A stretch of 6,716 bases of DNA, from the NCBI GenBank assembly GCA_023391725.1, contig JAEWAH010000271.1, positions 1 through 6,716 of the forward strand, read 5' to 3'. The position numbers and the translations under genes are program-made. Source of the stretch: Bacillota bacterium. Lineage in GTDB: Bacteria; Bacillota; Clostridia; Christensenellales; Aristaeellaceae. The notes below the pieces were generated by a model. It saw only the letters and a program-made list of their open reading frames with translations, did no database searches and had not been told where the DNA came from. Position 1 is the stretch's first letter. Each line of letters opens with the position of its first letter. Shown here one piece after another: positions 4,778 through 6,716 of the stretch.

Positions 4778-6055
4778 ATGAAGGCCAAAAAACCAGCCTT
4801 TATCATCATGACCATCATCATTCTTTTGATGACTTATGTGGCCATGTTCGGTGTGGACATCCCTATTGGGAACAGCCACTTTTTCATTCCCGGCGCGCCC
4901 AACATGCGCTTTGGTATTGACATCCGGGGCGGCGTGGACGCGGTGTTCGAGCCCAAGGACGTAGACAAGGTGCCTACCGGGGAAGAACTGGAAGCGGCCC
5001 GGGCGACAATCGAAAACCGCTTGGATGGCCTGAACATCCTGGACCGTGATGTGACGGTGGACAAGCAGAACGGATACATCATCGTGCGTTTCCCCTGGAA
5101 GTCCGGGGAGACGAACTTTGACCCCGAAAAGGCTATTGCGGAACTTGGTGAAACGGCCAAGCTTACGTTTGTGGACCCGAGCGGCAATGTCGTGGTGGAC
5201 GGCAGCCATGTGACCCAGAGCGTGCCGCAGTATGACTCGCAGTCCTCCCAGTACGTGGTGGCGCTGGCCTTTGACGACGAGGGCAAAAAGCTCTTTGCCG
5301 ATGCTACCACAAGACTGGTAGGCCAGCCGATCACCATCTACATGGATGAGCGGGAAATATCCTCCCCGAAGGTGGAAGAGGCAATCCCCAACGGCAGAGC
5401 TATCATCAACAATATCGGCTCCGCTCAGGAAGCCGTGGACCTGGCCCGGAAGATCGCCGCGGGCGCGCTGCCCTTCTCGCTGGTCTCCCGCAACCATTCC
5501 ACCATCAGCGCCACGTTGGGCCAGGGCGCCCTGGACGTGATGGTGAACGCTGGCTTCGTGGCCTTCATCGTGATCTGCATCTTCCTTCTCCTCTATTACA
5601 GGCTGCCCGGTTTTGTAGCCTGCCTGGCGCTGCTTATGCAGGTGACGGGCCAGCTGCTGGCGCTGTCCATCCCCCAGATCACCTTGACGCTGCCCGGCAT
5701 CGCGGCCGTGATCCTGTCCATCGGTATGGGCGTTGACGCCAACGTCATCATTTCCGAGCGCATCCGTGAAGAAATGCGGGCGGGGCGCCCCATCGACTCG
5801 GCCATTTCCATCGGCTTCAAGCAGGCGTTCTCCTCGGTGTTCGATGGCAACATCACGGTATTGATCGTGGCCATCGTCATGATGATCTTTGGTTCAGGCG
5901 CGTTGTTGTCCTTCGCCTATTCGCTTTTGACCGGCATTATCTTGAACTTCCTGGCTGGTGTTACGGCTTCCAGGGTCATGATCCGGTCCCTTAGCAAGTT
6001 CAAAGCGTTCCGCAACCCCGCATACTACATGCCGCAGGGGAGGGCAAATGTATGA
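4778..6055 (+). CDS. secD: Protein translocase subunit SecD
   Basis: SecD is a membrane partner of SecYEG that uses the proton gradient to pull exported proteins across the membrane and to aid late release. The 425-residue product is shorter than the enterobacterial form but normal for Clostridia. It has one N-terminal membrane segment (about 8-26), the conserved RFGIDIRGG (44-52), an extracytoplasmic domain up to about 245, and a C-terminal membrane bundle (about 254-400). The bundle holds the family signature GMGVDANVIISERIREEM (316-333) and FKQAFSSVFDGNITVLI (347-363). The start is ATG at 4778, five bases after AAAGGGAG (4765-4772). An in-frame ATG at 4754 lies inside the small hairpin with no such site and is rejected. 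It overlaps secF by four bases (ATGA), indicating coupled translation. Confidence 0.97.
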   Translation: MKAKKPAFIIMTIIILLMTYVAMFGVDIPIGNSHFFIPGAPNMRFGIDIRGGVDAVFEPKDVDKVPTGEELEAARATIENRLDGLNILDRDVTVDKQNGYIIVRFPWKSGETNFDPEKAIAELGETAKLTFVDPSGNVVVDGSHVTQSVPQYDSQSSQYVVALAFDDEGKKLFADATTRLVGQPITIYMDEREISSPKVEEAIPNGRAIINNIGSAQEAVDLARKIAAGALPFSLVSRNHSTISATLGQGALDVMVNAGFVAFIVICIFLLLYYRLPGFVACLALLMQVTGQLLALSIPQITLTLPGIAAVILSIGMGVDANVIISERIREEMRAGRPIDSAISIGFKQAFSSVFDGNITVLIVAIVMMIFGSGALLSFAYSLLTGIILNFLAGVTASRVMIRSLSKFKAFRNPAYYMPQGRANV

Positions 6056-6716
6056 TTCGCTTCTTTGAAAAGCGCTACGTCTTTTTCACCATCTCGGCGC
6101 TCATCATCCTTATCGGGATTGTTTTCATGTTCATCAACGGTGTGCAATTGGACATCCAGTTCAAAGGCGGCGCGATCCTCAAGTATCAGTACACAGGTAG
6201 CATCGACTCCGTGGCGGCGGGCGATTTTGTAGCCGGGAAGCTGAACCGCCTGGTCGCAGCGCAAAACACAACGGACCTGGCCACCCACAACACCTACATC
6301 AACTTCAACCTCGCGGGCGAATACGGCCTGGATGCTGCGGAGCAGCAGGCCCTGGATGAAGCGCTGAAGGCGCAATTCCCCGATGCCAACCTCACGGCCT
6401 CTGAGACCACTATGGTGGAGCCTTTCTTCGGCCAAAGGTTCCTGCGCAACGGGATGATCGCTATCGTGCTCTCTGCCGTGCTGATCGTTTTGTACGTATG
6501 GTTCAGCTTCCGCAGGATCTCGGGCTTGTCGGCCGGCGTGATGGCGCTGGTAGCGCTGTTCCACGATCTTCTGGTGGTGTTCTTCACCTGCGTGATCTTT
6601 AAGATCCCCATCGGCGATTCGTTCATCGCCGTGGCACTGACGATCCTTGGCTACTCCATCAACGACACCATCGTCATCTATGACCGTATCCGCGAAAATA
6701 CGCGGCTGTATAAGGA
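6052..6716 (+). CDS. secF: Protein translocase subunit SecF (partial, runs off the window)
   Basis: SecF pairs with SecD in the membrane complex that assists SecYEG. The first 221 residues are present and the 3' end lies outside the window. It shows an N-terminal membrane segment (about 10-28), the conserved LDIQFKGGAIL (33-43, the SecF counterpart of the SecD 'DLRGG' motif), a short extracytoplasmic domain (about 45-130), and membrane segments from about 133 on. The signature GYSINDTIVIYDRIREN (200-216) is complete. The start is ATG at 6052, overlapping the secD stop as ATGA, with AGGGGAGGG (6036-6044) seven bases upstream. Separate secD and secF genes with a 4-base overlap indicate a translationally coupled pair. 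Confidence 0.97.
   Translation, partial: MIRFFEKRYVFFTISALIILIGIVFMFINGVQLDIQFKGGAILKYQYTGSIDSVAAGDFVAGKLNRLVAAQNTTDLATHNTYINFNLAGEYGLDAAEQQALDEALKAQFPDANLTASETTMVEPFFGQRFLRNGMIAIVLSAVLIVLYVWFSFRRISGLSAGVMALVALFHDLLVVFFTCVIFKIPIGDSFIAVALTILGYSINDTIVIYDRIRENTRLYK

Noticed and set aside
4721..5497. Minus-strand frame opposite secD
   Set aside because: The plus strand encodes SecD with family signatures; the reverse frame has no supporting motif. The same applies to 6025-6564 opposite secD/secF.
1..6716. CRISPR arrays, tRNA or rRNA genes, transposase genes
   Set aside because: No regularly spaced direct repeats, no cloverleaf or ribosomal RNA sequence, and no transposase motifs were seen on either strand.

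Overview
The window looks like a chromosomal segment from a moderately GC-rich Firmicute, most likely a gut-type Clostridia (Oscillospiraceae or Christensenellaceae-like). The evidence is strong AGGAGG-type ribosome binding sites, two TTG start codons, sigma-A-like promoters, a short Clostridia-sized SecD followed by a separate SecF, and a minus-strand protein resembling uncharacterised Clostridia proteins. The taxonomic call is inference from gene style, not from a marker gene.

Layout from left to right: aldose 1-epimerase (galM, minus strand, 49-1107) has its own near-consensus promoter and a TTG start. A 271-base gap (1108-1378) follows, without a gene beyond the galM promoter and leader but with three inverted repeats, including a 40-base palindrome. 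A minus-strand protein of unknown function (1379-2449) has two small domains joined by a proline-rich linker. A divergent 350-base intergenic region (2450-2799) then leads into an MFS drug-efflux-type transporter (2800-4104), which ends at a good intrinsic terminator. A promoter at 4240-4268 precedes a small probable exported or membrane protein (4306-4689). secD (4778-6055) and secF (6052 to the window edge) overlap by four bases.

The most interesting element is the untranslated leader of the MFS gene. It holds a promoter, a 12-residue leader reading frame (MLLTIAFAPCMA) and three overlapping inverted repeats. These can be drawn as two alternative states. In one, the transporter's ribosome binding site is enclosed in a hairpin. 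In the other, a ribosome paused early on the leader peptide would let a competing helix take away part of that hairpin. This is the logic of translational attenuators known from erm-type resistance genes, so the transporter may be induced by a ribosome-targeting compound. The repeats are visible in the sequence; the switching and the inducer are inference.

The other genes are ordinary housekeeping or unknown: GalM interconverts hexose anomers, and SecD/SecF drive late steps of protein export. The short gene upstream of secD may be co-transcribed with secDF, since no clear terminator separates them.
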